The position numbers and the translations under genes are program-made. From JAWKMZ01 sp041391965 (GTDB lineage: Bacteria; Bacteroidota; Bacteroidia; Flavobacteriales; Flavobacteriaceae), in contig JAWKMZ010000003.1 in assembly GCA_041391965.1 (NCBI GenBank), positions 248,001 through 312,000 of the forward strand: a stretch of 64,000 nucleotides of DNA. Direction: 5' to 3'. The first letter of the stretch is position 1. Each line of letters opens with the position of its first letter. The notes below the pieces were generated by a model. It ran no database searches, was not told the DNA's origin, and worked only from the letters and a program-made list of their open reading frames with translations. Positions 16,633-25,619 of the stretch are shown here, piece after piece.

Positions 16633-18816
16633 ATGAAACTACTATTCAATGTATTGCTATTATTAGCAGTATCATCAATTTATGCACAAAACAATGTAAA
16701 AGGAATCATCACAGATAAAAACACCAATGACCCAATCACCTTTGCGAATATTTACATTCCACAACTCGAAAAAGGTGCAACCACAGACGACAATGGCGCA
16801 TTTACCTTGTCAAATATCCCAAACGGAACCTACACTATTGTTGTTTCCTATATTGGTTATGAAACCGTTTCTCAAAACATCACATTCCCTAATAAAACGG
16901 ATTTAACCATCGCAATGATTCCATCAGCAATAGAAATGGAAGAAGTCATTGTTTCAACACCATTTCATAAACTGCAAAGCGAAAATGTGATGAAGGTTGA
17001 GCGCGAAACGGTTAGCGATTTAAAAACCAAAGGTGCTGTTACTTTAGCCGATGGCATTACTAATATTGCTGGTGTTGAAAGTGTAACTACAGGTGTTAGT
17101 ATTGGAAAACCTGTTATTAGAGGTTTGAGTTCTAACCGAGTTTTGGTCTATACACAAGGAGTTCGACTCGAAAACCAACAATTTGGCGATGAACATGGTT
17201 TAGGTTTAAGCGATGATGGTGTAGAAAGTGTAGAAGTTATCAAAGGACCTGCTTCTCTACTCTATGGTAGTGATGCCCTTGGTGGTGTTTTGTATTTAAA
17301 CCCTGAAAAATTTGCCTCTACAAATACTTCAAAAGCCGATGCAAGCGTCAATTATTTTAGCAACACTCAAGGATTTAATACCAATGCAGGTTTTAAATCG
17401 TCTGCAAATCACTTTAAATTTTTGTTTAGAGGTAGTCTTGCCGAACATTCCGATTATAAAACAGCAGATTACAGAGTGACCAACACACGGTTTAGAGAAC
17501 AAGATTTTAAAACAGGCATTGGGTATCAGGTTGATAAATTTAAAACCGAAGTACGCTACAACATCAACCATTCTAAATTAGGGATTCCTGAAGAACTTGG
17601 TGTTCAAAATGTCGATAGAACGCCACTGATTCCATTTCAGGATATAACCAACCATGTGTTGAGTTCAAAATCAACATTGTTTTTTGATAATTCGAGTTTA
17701 GACGTCAATTTGGGATTGCTTTATAATGACAGAAAAGAGTTTTCAGAAACTGCATTAAACAACGCAAATTTAGAAGCAGCATTGCATTTAAAACTCAAAA
17801 CCTTTAATTATGATGTCAAATACAACCTTCCTACGCTTGGAAAATTTGAGACCATTGTTGGAGTGCAAGGCATGAACCAAACCAATAGCAATTATGGTGA
17901 AGAACAATTAATTCCTGATGCAACCACCAATGATATAGGCATTTTGGCAGTAGCTCATATTCATTTTGAAAAAGCCGATATGCAATTAGGTGCGCGTTAT
18001 GACAACCGAACTATTAATGTGATTTCTGGCATCAACAAAAATTTTAACAGTTTTAATGGTGCAGCAGGCATCAAAACAACTATTTCTAACAATTTTACAG
18101 CGCGTTTAAACTTGGCAACTGGGTTTAGAGCACCCAACTTAGCCGAATTAACTTCTGATGGTGTGCATGAAGGTACTAACCGTTATGAAATTGGAAATCC
18201 TGACTTAAAAACAGAACAGAATTTTCAAACGGATTTAGCATTAGAATACAAAAATCAGCATGTTGAGTTTTATGCCAATGCGTTTTATAACAAAATAAAC
18301 AATTATATCTTTTTATCGCCAAACGGAACCATTATTAACAACAATCCTGCTTATGATTATTTACAAGCAGATGCTCATTTGTATGGTGGCGAAATTGGTT
18401 TGCACATTCATCCACATCCTTTAGATTGGTTGCATATTGAAAGTAGTTTTGAAACCGTCACAGGCAAACAGCGCAATGATAAATACTTGCCCTTAATTCC
18501 TGCAAACTCTGTAAATAACACTGTTAGAGTAGAGTTTAACACAAAACAAATTCAAAATGGGTATGCGTTCATAAAATTAAGCACAACCTTTAATCAAAAT
18601 AATGTGAGTGCTTTTGAAACACCAACAGGTGGTTATAGCTTGCTAAGTGCAGGTTTTGGAGGTACGTTTTCAGTTTTTAATAACGATTTGAGCCTTAGAA
18701 TTTCTGGAAGCAATTTAACAGACAAAACCTATTTTAATCACTTATCACGATTAAAACCCGAGGGAATTTATAATATGGGACGGAATTTTAATGTAGGAAT
18801 AACCTATAACTTATAA
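16633..18816 (+). CDS. TonB-dependent outer-membrane receptor, possibly for metal ions
   Basis: 727 residues. Signal peptide (about 1-18, ending IYAQ), a carboxypeptidase-regulatory-like domain (20-95, VKGIITDKNTNDPITFANIYIP), a plug domain (about 110-220, including PVIRGLSSNRVLVYTQGVRLENQQFGDEHG), then the 22-strand barrel ending in a terminal aromatic/Leu strand (MGRNFNVGITYNL). The plug and length resemble ZnuD-like zinc receptors, and the barrel has HLYGGEIGLHIHPHP, a histidine-dense loop. Substrate is inferred, not shown. It follows a small His/Cys-rich protein. Confidence 0.85.
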   Translation: MKLLFNVLLLLAVSSIYAQNNVKGIITDKNTNDPITFANIYIPQLEKGATTDDNGAFTLSNIPNGTYTIVVSYIGYETVSQNITFPNKTDLTIAMIPSAIEMEEVIVSTPFHKLQSENVMKVERETVSDLKTKGAVTLADGITNIAGVESVTTGVSIGKPVIRGLSSNRVLVYTQGVRLENQQFGDEHGLGLSDDGVESVEVIKGPASLLYGSDALGGVLYLNPEKFASTNTSKADASVNYFSNTQGFNTNAGFKSSANHFKFLFRGSLAEHSDYKTADYRVTNTRFREQDFKTGIGYQVDKFKTEVRYNINHSKLGIPEELGVQNVDRTPLIPFQDITNHVLSSKSTLFFDNSSLDVNLGLLYNDRKEFSETALNNANLEAALHLKLKTFNYDVKYNLPTLGKFETIVGVQGMNQTNSNYGEEQLIPDATTNDIGILAVAHIHFEKADMQLGARYDNRTINVISGINKNFNSFNGAAGIKTTISNNFTARLNLATGFRAPNLAELTSDGVHEGTNRYEIGNPDLKTEQNFQTDLALEYKNQHVEFYANAFYNKINNYIFLSPNGTIINNNPAYDYLQADAHLYGGEIGLHIHPHPLDWLHIESSFETVTGKQRNDKYLPLIPANSVNNTVRVEFNTKQIQNGYAFIKLSTTFNQNNVSAFETPTGGYSLLSAGFGGTFSVFNNDLSLRISGSNLTDKTYFNHLSRLKPEGIYNMGRNFNVGITYNL

Positions 18817-18821
18817 GAATT

Positions 18822-18853
18822 AAAAATCCCTTTCAATCAAGAAAGGGATTTTT
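18822..18853. terminator. Bidirectional terminator between the TonB receptor and a small membrane protein
   Basis: AAAAATCCCTTT / AAAGGGATTTTT, a perfect 12-bp stem with an 8-base loop and A/T runs on both sides. It serves both convergent genes. Confidence 0.85.
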
Positions 18854-19138
18854 TTATTGTTTTACTTCTATAACAGTCGTTTCACTTTTTATGACATAAG
18901 TATAAAGCCACATTAAGGTAAAAGTTGGAATGATGTCAATTCCTGGGATGGCTTCTTCCACAAATGAAATGATTGCTGCAACTTTACCAGATTGGCCTTT
19001 ATAAAGTTTTGTCATAATCCATGCAGATATTGGTGCCCAAATAATGTCAGTAACTTCTCCAATTCCTGGAAAAAAATAGCTAAAACAACCAATACCATCA
19101 AAAAGAATGCTTAAGCCTAATTTTTTGTATTTATTCAT
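18854..19138 (-). CDS. Small membrane protein of unknown function
   Basis: 94 residues, two to three hydrophobic segments (about 8-25, 30-45, 68-86). FFPGIGEVTDIIWAPISAWIMTKLYKG and EEAIPGIDIIPTFTLMWLY look like a conserved family I cannot name. No motif for an enzyme or transporter. It is 52 bases downstream of folE on the same strand. Confidence 0.65.
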   Translation of the reverse strand: MNKYKKLGLSILFDGIGCFSYFFPGIGEVTDIIWAPISAWIMTKLYKGQSGKVAAIISFVEEAIPGIDIIPTFTLMWLYTYVIKSETTVIEVKQ

Positions 19139-19189
19139 TTAATAATTAATTTATATAACCAATTATAAACAAGAAATATACCAAACTTA

Positions 19190-19786
19190 TTATGACAGTT
19201 TTGTGCTGATTAATTTCAAAAATTCGTTACGCGTTTCAATTTTTTCAAACTGTCCTCTAAAACCTGAAGTGGTTGTAACCGAATTTTGCTTTTGTACACC
19301 ACGCATCATCATACACATATGTGACGCTTCAATGACCACAGCAACACCTTGTGGTTTTAAGGTGTCGTTGATACAATCTAAAATCTGTTTGGTCAATCGT
19401 TCTTGAACCTGCAAACGACGTGCAAAAATATCTACCACTCTTGGTATTTTACTCAACCCAACAATATGACCATTTGGAATGTAGGCAATATGCGCTTTTC
19501 CAAAAAATGGTAGCATATGATGTTCACAAAGCGAATACAATTCAATATCTTTTACAATCACCATTTCATTGTAAGACTCTTTAAACATAGCACTTTTGAG
19601 CACTTTTTCAGCATCCTGTTGATACCCTTGTGTTAAAAACAGCATCGCTTTTGAGGCACGTTCAGGCGTTTTTTGCAAACCTTCTCTGGCTACATCTTCG
19701 CCTAAATCTTTAATAATGCTTTTGTAACGTGCTTTTACATCATCAGTAACTTCTATATTGTATTCTTCAAATTTTTTATATGGCAT
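19190..19786 (-). CDS. folE: GTP cyclohydrolase I, second copy
   Basis: 198 residues. The zinc ligands are present (CEHH: Cys87, His90; HMC: Cys158), with KIPRVVDIFARRLQVQERLT and the closing FRGQFE segment. This shorter copy is closer to the usual bacterial enzyme and is the better candidate for the housekeeping folate gene. The other copy at 5247 sits in an accessory setting. Confidence 0.94.
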   Translation of the reverse strand: MPYKKFEEYNIEVTDDVKARYKSIIKDLGEDVAREGLQKTPERASKAMLFLTQGYQQDAEKVLKSAMFKESYNEMVIVKDIELYSLCEHHMLPFFGKAHIAYIPNGHIVGLSKIPRVVDIFARRLQVQERLTKQILDCINDTLKPQGVAVVIEASHMCMMMRGVQKQNSVTTTSGFRGQFEKIETRNEFLKLISTKLS

Positions 19787-19824
19787 TGGACTTCTAATTA
19801 ATTAAAGTATAAAAATACACAAAA

Positions 19825-19832
19825 TATCTTTG
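19825..19832 (+). promoter_or_regulatory. Possible -7 element (TATCTTTG) before the DUF5916 gene
   Basis: TATCTTTG on the plus strand, about 160 bases before the DUF5916 ATG. A second match, TAGATTTG at 19922-19929, lies closer. No clear -33 TTG is seen for either. Confidence 0.3.
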
Positions 19833-19995
19833 TCATAAATATGAAACAACCCTTACTAAAACATTAACAAAATCTGGTTTTTTTTAACTTTTACTTAGGA
19901 ACTTATCGTTTTTGACAGATGTAGATTTGCAAATTACTGTAACAATCTGAATAAAGCATTGTCTTTATAAACAACCAATCATCAATCAAAAATTT

Positions 19996-22440
19996 ATGAA
20001 AATTCACTTTATCTTTTTTATTGTTGTCTTTTTTAGCATCTCATCAATGCTTGGACAAGAAGAAAAAAACAAAAAAACCTTGCACATCGTCAGAACTAAA
20101 AATCCGCCAAAAATTGATGGTATTTTAAATGATGACGCATGGAAAAATGCCGAAGAAGCTAAAGATTTTACGGAGTTTAGACCCAAAATGGGTGTTAAAG
20201 ATTCAACTGAAATCAAAACTATTGTAAAAGTAACTTATGATGACAATGCCATTTATTTTGGAGCGTATTTACACGATGAGCCTTCTAAAATAATGCAACA
20301 AATGACAACCAGAGATAATTTTGGTCAATCAGATTTTTTTGGAGTGGTACTCAACCCAAATAACGATGCTCAAAACGATACCGAATTTTTTGTGTTTCCT
20401 TCTGGCACACAAGCCGATGCGCTATCAACACCAAGTAATGGCGAAGATTTTGGGTGGAATGGCGTTTGGGAAAGTGCTACAAAAATAGTTGATGATGGCT
20501 GGATTGTTGAAATAAAAATCCCATATAATGCGCTTCGCTTTTCTAATCAAGCTATACAAACTTGGGGCATACAATTTCACCGACAGTTTAGAAGAGACCG
20601 TTCGCAATACACTTGGAATCCTATTGATGTTTCAAAAGGCAATATAGGTTTGTATCATGGTGAATTAAAAGGTATTGAAAATATTGAGCCTCCTACACGC
20701 TTAAGTTTTTACCCTTTTGCCTCTGGTTTGGTAAATACTTATGATGGCAAAACCCAAACTGATTTGACTTTTGGTCTGGATTTAAAATATGGCATTAGCG
20801 AAAATTTTACTTTAGACCTAACACTAATTCCAGATTTCAGTCAAGCTGGTTTTGATAAACTTGAGCTCAATTTAGGGCCTTTTGAGCAAACCTATTCTGA
20901 GCAACGTCAATTTTTTACTGAAGGTGTCGATTTGTTTAACAAAGGAAATTTATTCTTTTCAAGACGTGTCGGAAGTGCTCCAACAGGTGATGTTGAATTA
21001 AACGCACATGAAAAAATAACCGATTTTCCGAGCAATGTTAAAGTATTAAATGCGCTTAAAGTGTCTGGCAGAACCAAAAAAGGGCTTGGAATTGGCTTAT
21101 TTAATGCTATTACAGAAAAAACATACGCTTCAATAAGAGATACCATTACAGGTAAAACCAGAGAACAACTTGTTGAACCTTTGGCTAATTATAATATTCT
21201 GGTTTTAGACCAACAATTTAATAAAAACTCATCAGTAAGTCTTATAAACACTAATGTTACACGTGATGGCGCCTTTAGAGATGCCAATGTAACAGGGTTA
21301 TTGTTTGACATTTCTAACAAAAGAAACACCTATACTATTCTTGGGCAAACCAGAATGAGTCATATCAATCTTCCAAAAGATAATTTAACAGGATATAGCA
21401 CTTTTTTTTACGCAGGAAAATCTCATGGAAAATTTAGATATAGTTTTGACCATAGTTATGCTGATACCAAATATGACATTAACGATTTAGGCTTTATTTC
21501 AAGAAATAATTACAACAATTTTGGGATAGATCTTACCTATCGCATTTTTGAGCCAACAAAAAAACTCAATAAATATTTTGTAGGTACTTATGTCAATTAT
21601 ACACGTTTGGCCAATCCTGGTACTTACACAGGCAGCAGCTTTGGTGTTAATTTTGATGCACAAACTAAAACGCTTCATAATTTTGGAGGTAATATCAATT
21701 TTCAAGTTGGCAAACAGTATGATTATTTTGAACCAAGAACAGAAGGACGCTATTTTATTTATGAAAATAGACTTAACTCAAATATCTGGATTTCATCCAA
21801 CTACAACAAAGCCTTTGCTTTCGATGCCAATATTGGTGGCGCCACTTATTTTGAAAACAAAAGAAATAGTGATGAATACTGGTTTGGCATAAGTCCAAGA
21901 GTCCGTATTAATGATAAGTTTTTGCTTATTTACGCTGTTGATTATGATAAGACGCTTAATGATAGAGGCTACGTTTCTGATATTGGGAATGATATTATTT
22001 TTGGTGAACGCGACCGAAGAACAGTAGTTAACTCTATTTCAGGAACTTACACCTTTAATTCGTTTCATGGATTGACCTTAACTTTTAGAAACTATTGGTC
22101 TGTTGTAGATTATAAAAATGATTTGTTTACACTTCAAGACAATGGACGCTTAAATAAAAATTCAGGCTACACCCTTGACGATTTAGACAGCAATCCAAAT
22201 GTTAATTTCAATACATGGAATTTAGATTTTAGCTATTCATGGCAATTTGCACCAGGAAGTTTTTTAACTGCATTATACAGAAATCAGCTATTTAATTATG
22301 ATACCCATTCAACACATACATTTAGTGAAAGCATAAAAAGCCTATTTAATCAACCTATCCAAAATACGTTTTCGTTGCGTTTGCAGTATTATATTGATTA
22401 CGCATCTATCAAAAATGTGTTTCAGAAGAAAAACAGTTGA
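19996..22440 (+). CDS. DUF5916 outer-membrane beta-barrel protein with CBM9-like domain
   Basis: 814 residues. Signal peptide to about residue 20. Residues 30-230 are the CBM9-like sugar-binding type domain (PKIDGILNDDAWKNAEEAKDFTEFRP, YFGAYLHD, GWIVEIKIPYNALRFS). The rest matches DUF5916: it starts LDLKYGISENFTLDLTLIPDFSQAGFD and runs as alternating aromatic beta strands to the C-terminus, as in an outer-membrane barrel. Often found near peptidase or TonB genes in Bacteroidota; no function is established. The frame ends 38 bases before lolD-like. Confidence 0.87.
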   Translation: MKIHFIFFIVVFFSISSMLGQEEKNKKTLHIVRTKNPPKIDGILNDDAWKNAEEAKDFTEFRPKMGVKDSTEIKTIVKVTYDDNAIYFGAYLHDEPSKIMQQMTTRDNFGQSDFFGVVLNPNNDAQNDTEFFVFPSGTQADALSTPSNGEDFGWNGVWESATKIVDDGWIVEIKIPYNALRFSNQAIQTWGIQFHRQFRRDRSQYTWNPIDVSKGNIGLYHGELKGIENIEPPTRLSFYPFASGLVNTYDGKTQTDLTFGLDLKYGISENFTLDLTLIPDFSQAGFDKLELNLGPFEQTYSEQRQFFTEGVDLFNKGNLFFSRRVGSAPTGDVELNAHEKITDFPSNVKVLNALKVSGRTKKGLGIGLFNAITEKTYASIRDTITGKTREQLVEPLANYNILVLDQQFNKNSSVSLINTNVTRDGAFRDANVTGLLFDISNKRNTYTILGQTRMSHINLPKDNLTGYSTFFYAGKSHGKFRYSFDHSYADTKYDINDLGFISRNNYNNFGIDLTYRIFEPTKKLNKYFVGTYVNYTRLANPGTYTGSSFGVNFDAQTKTLHNFGGNINFQVGKQYDYFEPRTEGRYFIYENRLNSNIWISSNYNKAFAFDANIGGATYFENKRNSDEYWFGISPRVRINDKFLLIYAVDYDKTLNDRGYVSDIGNDIIFGERDRRTVVNSISGTYTFNSFHGLTLTFRNYWSVVDYKNDLFTLQDNGRLNKNSGYTLDDLDSNPNVNFNTWNLDFSYSWQFAPGSFLTALYRNQLFNYDTHSTHTFSESIKSLFNQPIQNTFSLRLQYYIDYASIKNVFQKKNS

Positions 22441-22478
22441 GTATTGCCAATCACAGCTTAAAGTAGTACATTGTGCGC

Positions 22479-23138
22479 ATGATTAAAGCTAAAAATATCC
22501 ATAAACATTACACCGATTTGCACGTTTTAAAAGGTGTCAATTTAACTATTAACAAAGGAGAAATTGTGTCTATTGTAGGCGCTTCTGGTGCAGGAAAAAC
22601 AACACTTTTGCAAATTTTAGGTACTTTAGATAGAGCATCCAATCAAGAAAAAAGCGAGCTTGTCATTAATGATATAGATGTGATGGCTTTAAACGATAAA
22701 AACTTAGCAAAATTTCGAAATGACCATATTGGTTTTATTTTTCAATTTCATCAATTATTGCCAGAATTTTCTGCTTTAGAAAATGTGTGCATTCCTGCTT
22801 TTATAAAAAAAACGCCAACGGTTGATGCTGAAAAAAGAGCAAAAGAATTACTTGATTTTTTAGGCTTAAAAGACAGATACCATCACAAACCAAACGAATT
22901 GTCTGGTGGCGAACAACAACGTGTTGCTGTGGCAAGAGCGTTAATCAATAATCCCGATTTGATTTTTGCTGATGAACCTTCAGGAAATTTAGATAGTGAA
23001 TCGGCTGAAAATCTTCATAACTTATTTTTTAAACTGCGTGACCAACTTGGGCAAACCTTTGTGATTGTGACTCATAATGAAGAATTAGCCAATATGGCTG
23101 ACCGAAAATTAGTGATGGTGGACGGAAAAATAGTTTAA
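22479..23138 (+). CDS. lolD: ABC transporter ATP-binding protein, LolD-like
   Basis: 219 residues from the ATG at 22479. The frame runs back six bases to a GTG, but MIKAKNIHKHYTDLHVLKGV is the family start. Walker A GASGAGKTT, signature LSGGEQQRVAVARAL, Walker B LIFADEPSGNLD and H-loop VTHNEE are intact. The LolD/MacB subgroup pairs with FtsX-type permeases for lipoprotein release or export; none is adjacent here, so the partner lies elsewhere. The stop is one base before the next start. Confidence 0.85.
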   Translation: MIKAKNIHKHYTDLHVLKGVNLTINKGEIVSIVGASGAGKTTLLQILGTLDRASNQEKSELVINDIDVMALNDKNLAKFRNDHIGFIFQFHQLLPEFSALENVCIPAFIKKTPTVDAEKRAKELLDFLGLKDRYHHKPNELSGGEQQRVAVARALINNPDLIFADEPSGNLDSESAENLHNLFFKLRDQLGQTFVIVTHNEELANMADRKLVMVDGKIV

Positions 23139-23139
23139 A

Positions 23140-23910
23140 GTGAAGCTTTCCAAAAACGATCTTAAAGAGTTTCTTGATACCAAAGTTGAGCAATACAACC
23201 ATCCAAAGTTTATTGAGAGTGATCCTATTCAAATTCCGCATCAATTCAATACTAAAGAAGATATTGAAATTGCTGGATTTTTAACTGCAACCATTGCTTG
23301 GGGAAACCGTAAAAGTACTATCAATAATGCAAAACGCATGATGCAATTGTTAGATAATGCACCTTATGATTTTGTTTTAAACCATCAAAAAACTGACTTA
23401 GAAACCCTTTTGCCTTTTGTTCATCGAACCTTTAATAGTGATGATTTTATTCAGTTTATTAAGAGCTTACAGCACATTTACACAAAATATCATGGCTTAG
23501 AATATGTGTTTTCTAAATATTCAGAAAGTAATTCTATGCAAAATGCCATTCATCATTTTAAAAAAGCGTTTTTTGAAATAGACCATTTGCCAAGAACCCA
23601 AAAACATGTGAGCGATCCAATAAAAAATTCAGCAGCCAAACGCATCAACATGTATTTAAGATGGATGGTGAGAAATGATACCAAAGGTGTCGATTTTGGA
23701 TTATGGAAAAGCCTCTCTCCTGCGCAGTTGTCCTGCCCTTTAGATGTACATTCAGGAAATGTAGCCAGAAAGTTAGGCTTGCTCAAACGCAAACAAAATG
23801 ATGGCAAAGCTTTATTAGAACTTGACACCAATCTCAGAAAAATGGATAAAATTGACCCAGTAAAATATGATTTTGCTTTATTTGGGTTGGGAGTTTTTGA
23901 AAATTTTTGA
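23140..23910 (+). CDS. TIGR02757 (DUF2400) family protein
   Basis: 256 residues. The start is a GTG; no ATG follows until about residue 66 and the GTG is one base past the lolD stop, so coupled translation is likely. KEDIEIAGFLTATIAWGNRKSTINNAKRMM and MYLRWMVRNDTKGVDFGLWKSLSPAQLSCPLDVHSGNVARKLGLL are the family landmarks. The architecture recalls HhH-GPD DNA glycosylases, but no activity is known to me. Confidence 0.88.
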   Translation: MKLSKNDLKEFLDTKVEQYNHPKFIESDPIQIPHQFNTKEDIEIAGFLTATIAWGNRKSTINNAKRMMQLLDNAPYDFVLNHQKTDLETLLPFVHRTFNSDDFIQFIKSLQHIYTKYHGLEYVFSKYSESNSMQNAIHHFKKAFFEIDHLPRTQKHVSDPIKNSAAKRINMYLRWMVRNDTKGVDFGLWKSLSPAQLSCPLDVHSGNVARKLGLLKRKQNDGKALLELDTNLRKMDKIDPVKYDFALFGLGVFENF

Positions 23911-23951
23911 AAGATTGTAACTTTATAAAAAATTACTAAATAAAAAACCAA

Positions 23952-25439
23952 ATGAAAAAACTCTGCATCATCCTTATCATTGCTTTTACAATACAATTGC
24001 AATCACAAAATCGTACAATTCCTTTAGACACAACAATTATTACCAACCACTCTGTTACTATTAAAGGTCAAAATATTCCATACAGTGCTACAGCTGGTAT
24101 GCTCCCAGTTTGGGGAGCTGATGATCAGCCTATTGCAACTCTTTTTTATACCTACTACAAACGTTCAGATATTAAAAACACAGATACACGTCCAATTATT
24201 TTTTCTTTTAATGGTGGTCCAGGTTCTGCTTCCGTGTGGATGCACATTGCCTATACTGGACCAAAAATTCTTAATATTGATGATGAAGGTTACCCTATAC
24301 AACCTTACGGTGTTAAAGATAATCCAAACTCTATCTTAGATGTTGCAGATATTGTTTACATTGACCCTGTAAATACAGGATACTCGCGTATGGTAAAAGA
24401 TAAAGAAGGTAAATATCCTGACCGAAATTTGTTTTTTGGTATTAATGCCGATGTGAAATACTTATCAGAATGGATGACTACGTTTACATCGCGTTTTAAT
24501 AGATGGAACTCCCCAAAATATATCATAGGCGAAAGTTATGGAGGCACACGTGTCATGGGTTTAGCTAATGCGTTACAAAATTCGCAATGGATGTTTTTAA
24601 ATGGCGTTATTATGGTGTCACCAGCTGATTATGAAATTTACAATACAGGAGGTGCTGTTGGTTCTATAACAAATATACCATATTATACAGCTACAGCTTG
24701 GTACCATCATATGTTGCCGCAAGCATTACAAAGCAAAGATTTGTTAGACATTTTACCTGAATCTGAACAATTTGCACTAAATGAAGCCTTGCCTGCCTTA
24801 GCCAAAGGTGGCTTTATAGATGCTACTGAAAAAGACAAGGTTGCAGAAAAAATGGCGTATTACACAGGGTTAACTAAACAAGCCGTTTTAGACCAAAATC
24901 TTGATATACCAACTAACTTTTTTTGGAAAGAATTATTGCGAAGAAAAACAGGTTATACCATAGGTAGGTTGGATTCAAGATATTTAGGTATTGACAAAAC
25001 ACTCGCTGGAGACCACCCTGATTACAATGCCGAATTGACCTCTTGGCTACACGCATTTACACCTCCTATTAATGATTATCTAAAAAACGAGTTAGGCTTT
25101 AAAACTGATATGACCTACAATATGTTTGGAGACGTTCATCCTTGGGATAACAGAAATAATAATGTTAGAGAAGGTTTGCGCTCAGCACTTGCCGAAAACC
25201 CAAATTTAAAAGTACTAATACAATCTGGCTATTATGATGGTGCTGTAACTTATTTTCAGGCGAAAGAAACCATGTGGAATATAGACCCAAGTGGAAAGTT
25301 AAAAAATCGTTTTACCTACAAAGGTTACAGAAGTGGTCATATGATGTATTTGAGAAAAGACGATTTAAAACAAGCTAATGATGATATTAGAGCTTTTATT
25401 GATACATCTTTGTCTCATGGAAAATCAGCTAAGTATTAA
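23952..25439 (+). CDS. S10-family serine carboxypeptidase-like protein
   Basis: 495 residues. Signal peptide about 1-18. Catalytic set visible: NGGPGSAS (oxyanion, about 88-94), GESYGG (Ser195), QSGYYDG (Asp429) and RSGHMMY (His463), all in alpha/beta-hydrolase order. S10 enzymes act as acid carboxypeptidases in eukaryotes; bacterial homologues are periplasmic or secreted with unknown substrates. It stands alone and ends in a strong terminator. Confidence 0.92.
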   Translation: MKKLCIILIIAFTIQLQSQNRTIPLDTTIITNHSVTIKGQNIPYSATAGMLPVWGADDQPIATLFYTYYKRSDIKNTDTRPIIFSFNGGPGSASVWMHIAYTGPKILNIDDEGYPIQPYGVKDNPNSILDVADIVYIDPVNTGYSRMVKDKEGKYPDRNLFFGINADVKYLSEWMTTFTSRFNRWNSPKYIIGESYGGTRVMGLANALQNSQWMFLNGVIMVSPADYEIYNTGGAVGSITNIPYYTATAWYHHMLPQALQSKDLLDILPESEQFALNEALPALAKGGFIDATEKDKVAEKMAYYTGLTKQAVLDQNLDIPTNFFWKELLRRKTGYTIGRLDSRYLGIDKTLAGDHPDYNAELTSWLHAFTPPINDYLKNELGFKTDMTYNMFGDVHPWDNRNNNVREGLRSALAENPNLKVLIQSGYYDGAVTYFQAKETMWNIDPSGKLKNRFTYKGYRSGHMMYLRKDDLKQANDDIRAFIDTSLSHGKSAKY

Positions 25440-25456
25440 ACAATCACAAAACGGAT

Positions 25457-25486
25457 AAAAAGCGATTTTAATAAATCGCTTTTTTT
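25457..25486 (+). terminator. Rho-independent terminator after the S10 peptidase
   Basis: AAAAAGCGATTT, loop TAAT, AAATCGCTTTTT with a T-run, 17 bases past the stop. Confidence 0.88.
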
Positions 25487-25582
25487 TTGATCCTTCATTT
25501 TATCATGTGTTAGATGTTTGAACAAATTGGACCATAAGTTAAATTTCTCAAAATCTAAAGCCAGTAATCTTGTAGCATTTTC

Positions 25583-25590
25583 TATATTTG
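25583..25590 (+). promoter_or_regulatory. Promoter -7 element (TATATTTG) for the BatA gene
   Basis: TATATTTG, 29 bases before the ATG at 25620. It lies inside the longer open frame that begins at 25518, which argues that the shorter start is the right one. Confidence 0.5.
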
Positions 25591-25619
25591 AAGGTCTAAA
25601 GCAAAAAAAAAAAATAGGA

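Noticed and set aside
25518..25619. Upstream extension of the BatA protein frame
   Set aside because: It contains a TATATTTG promoter element and no family similarity; the BatA domain begins at the ATG at 25620.
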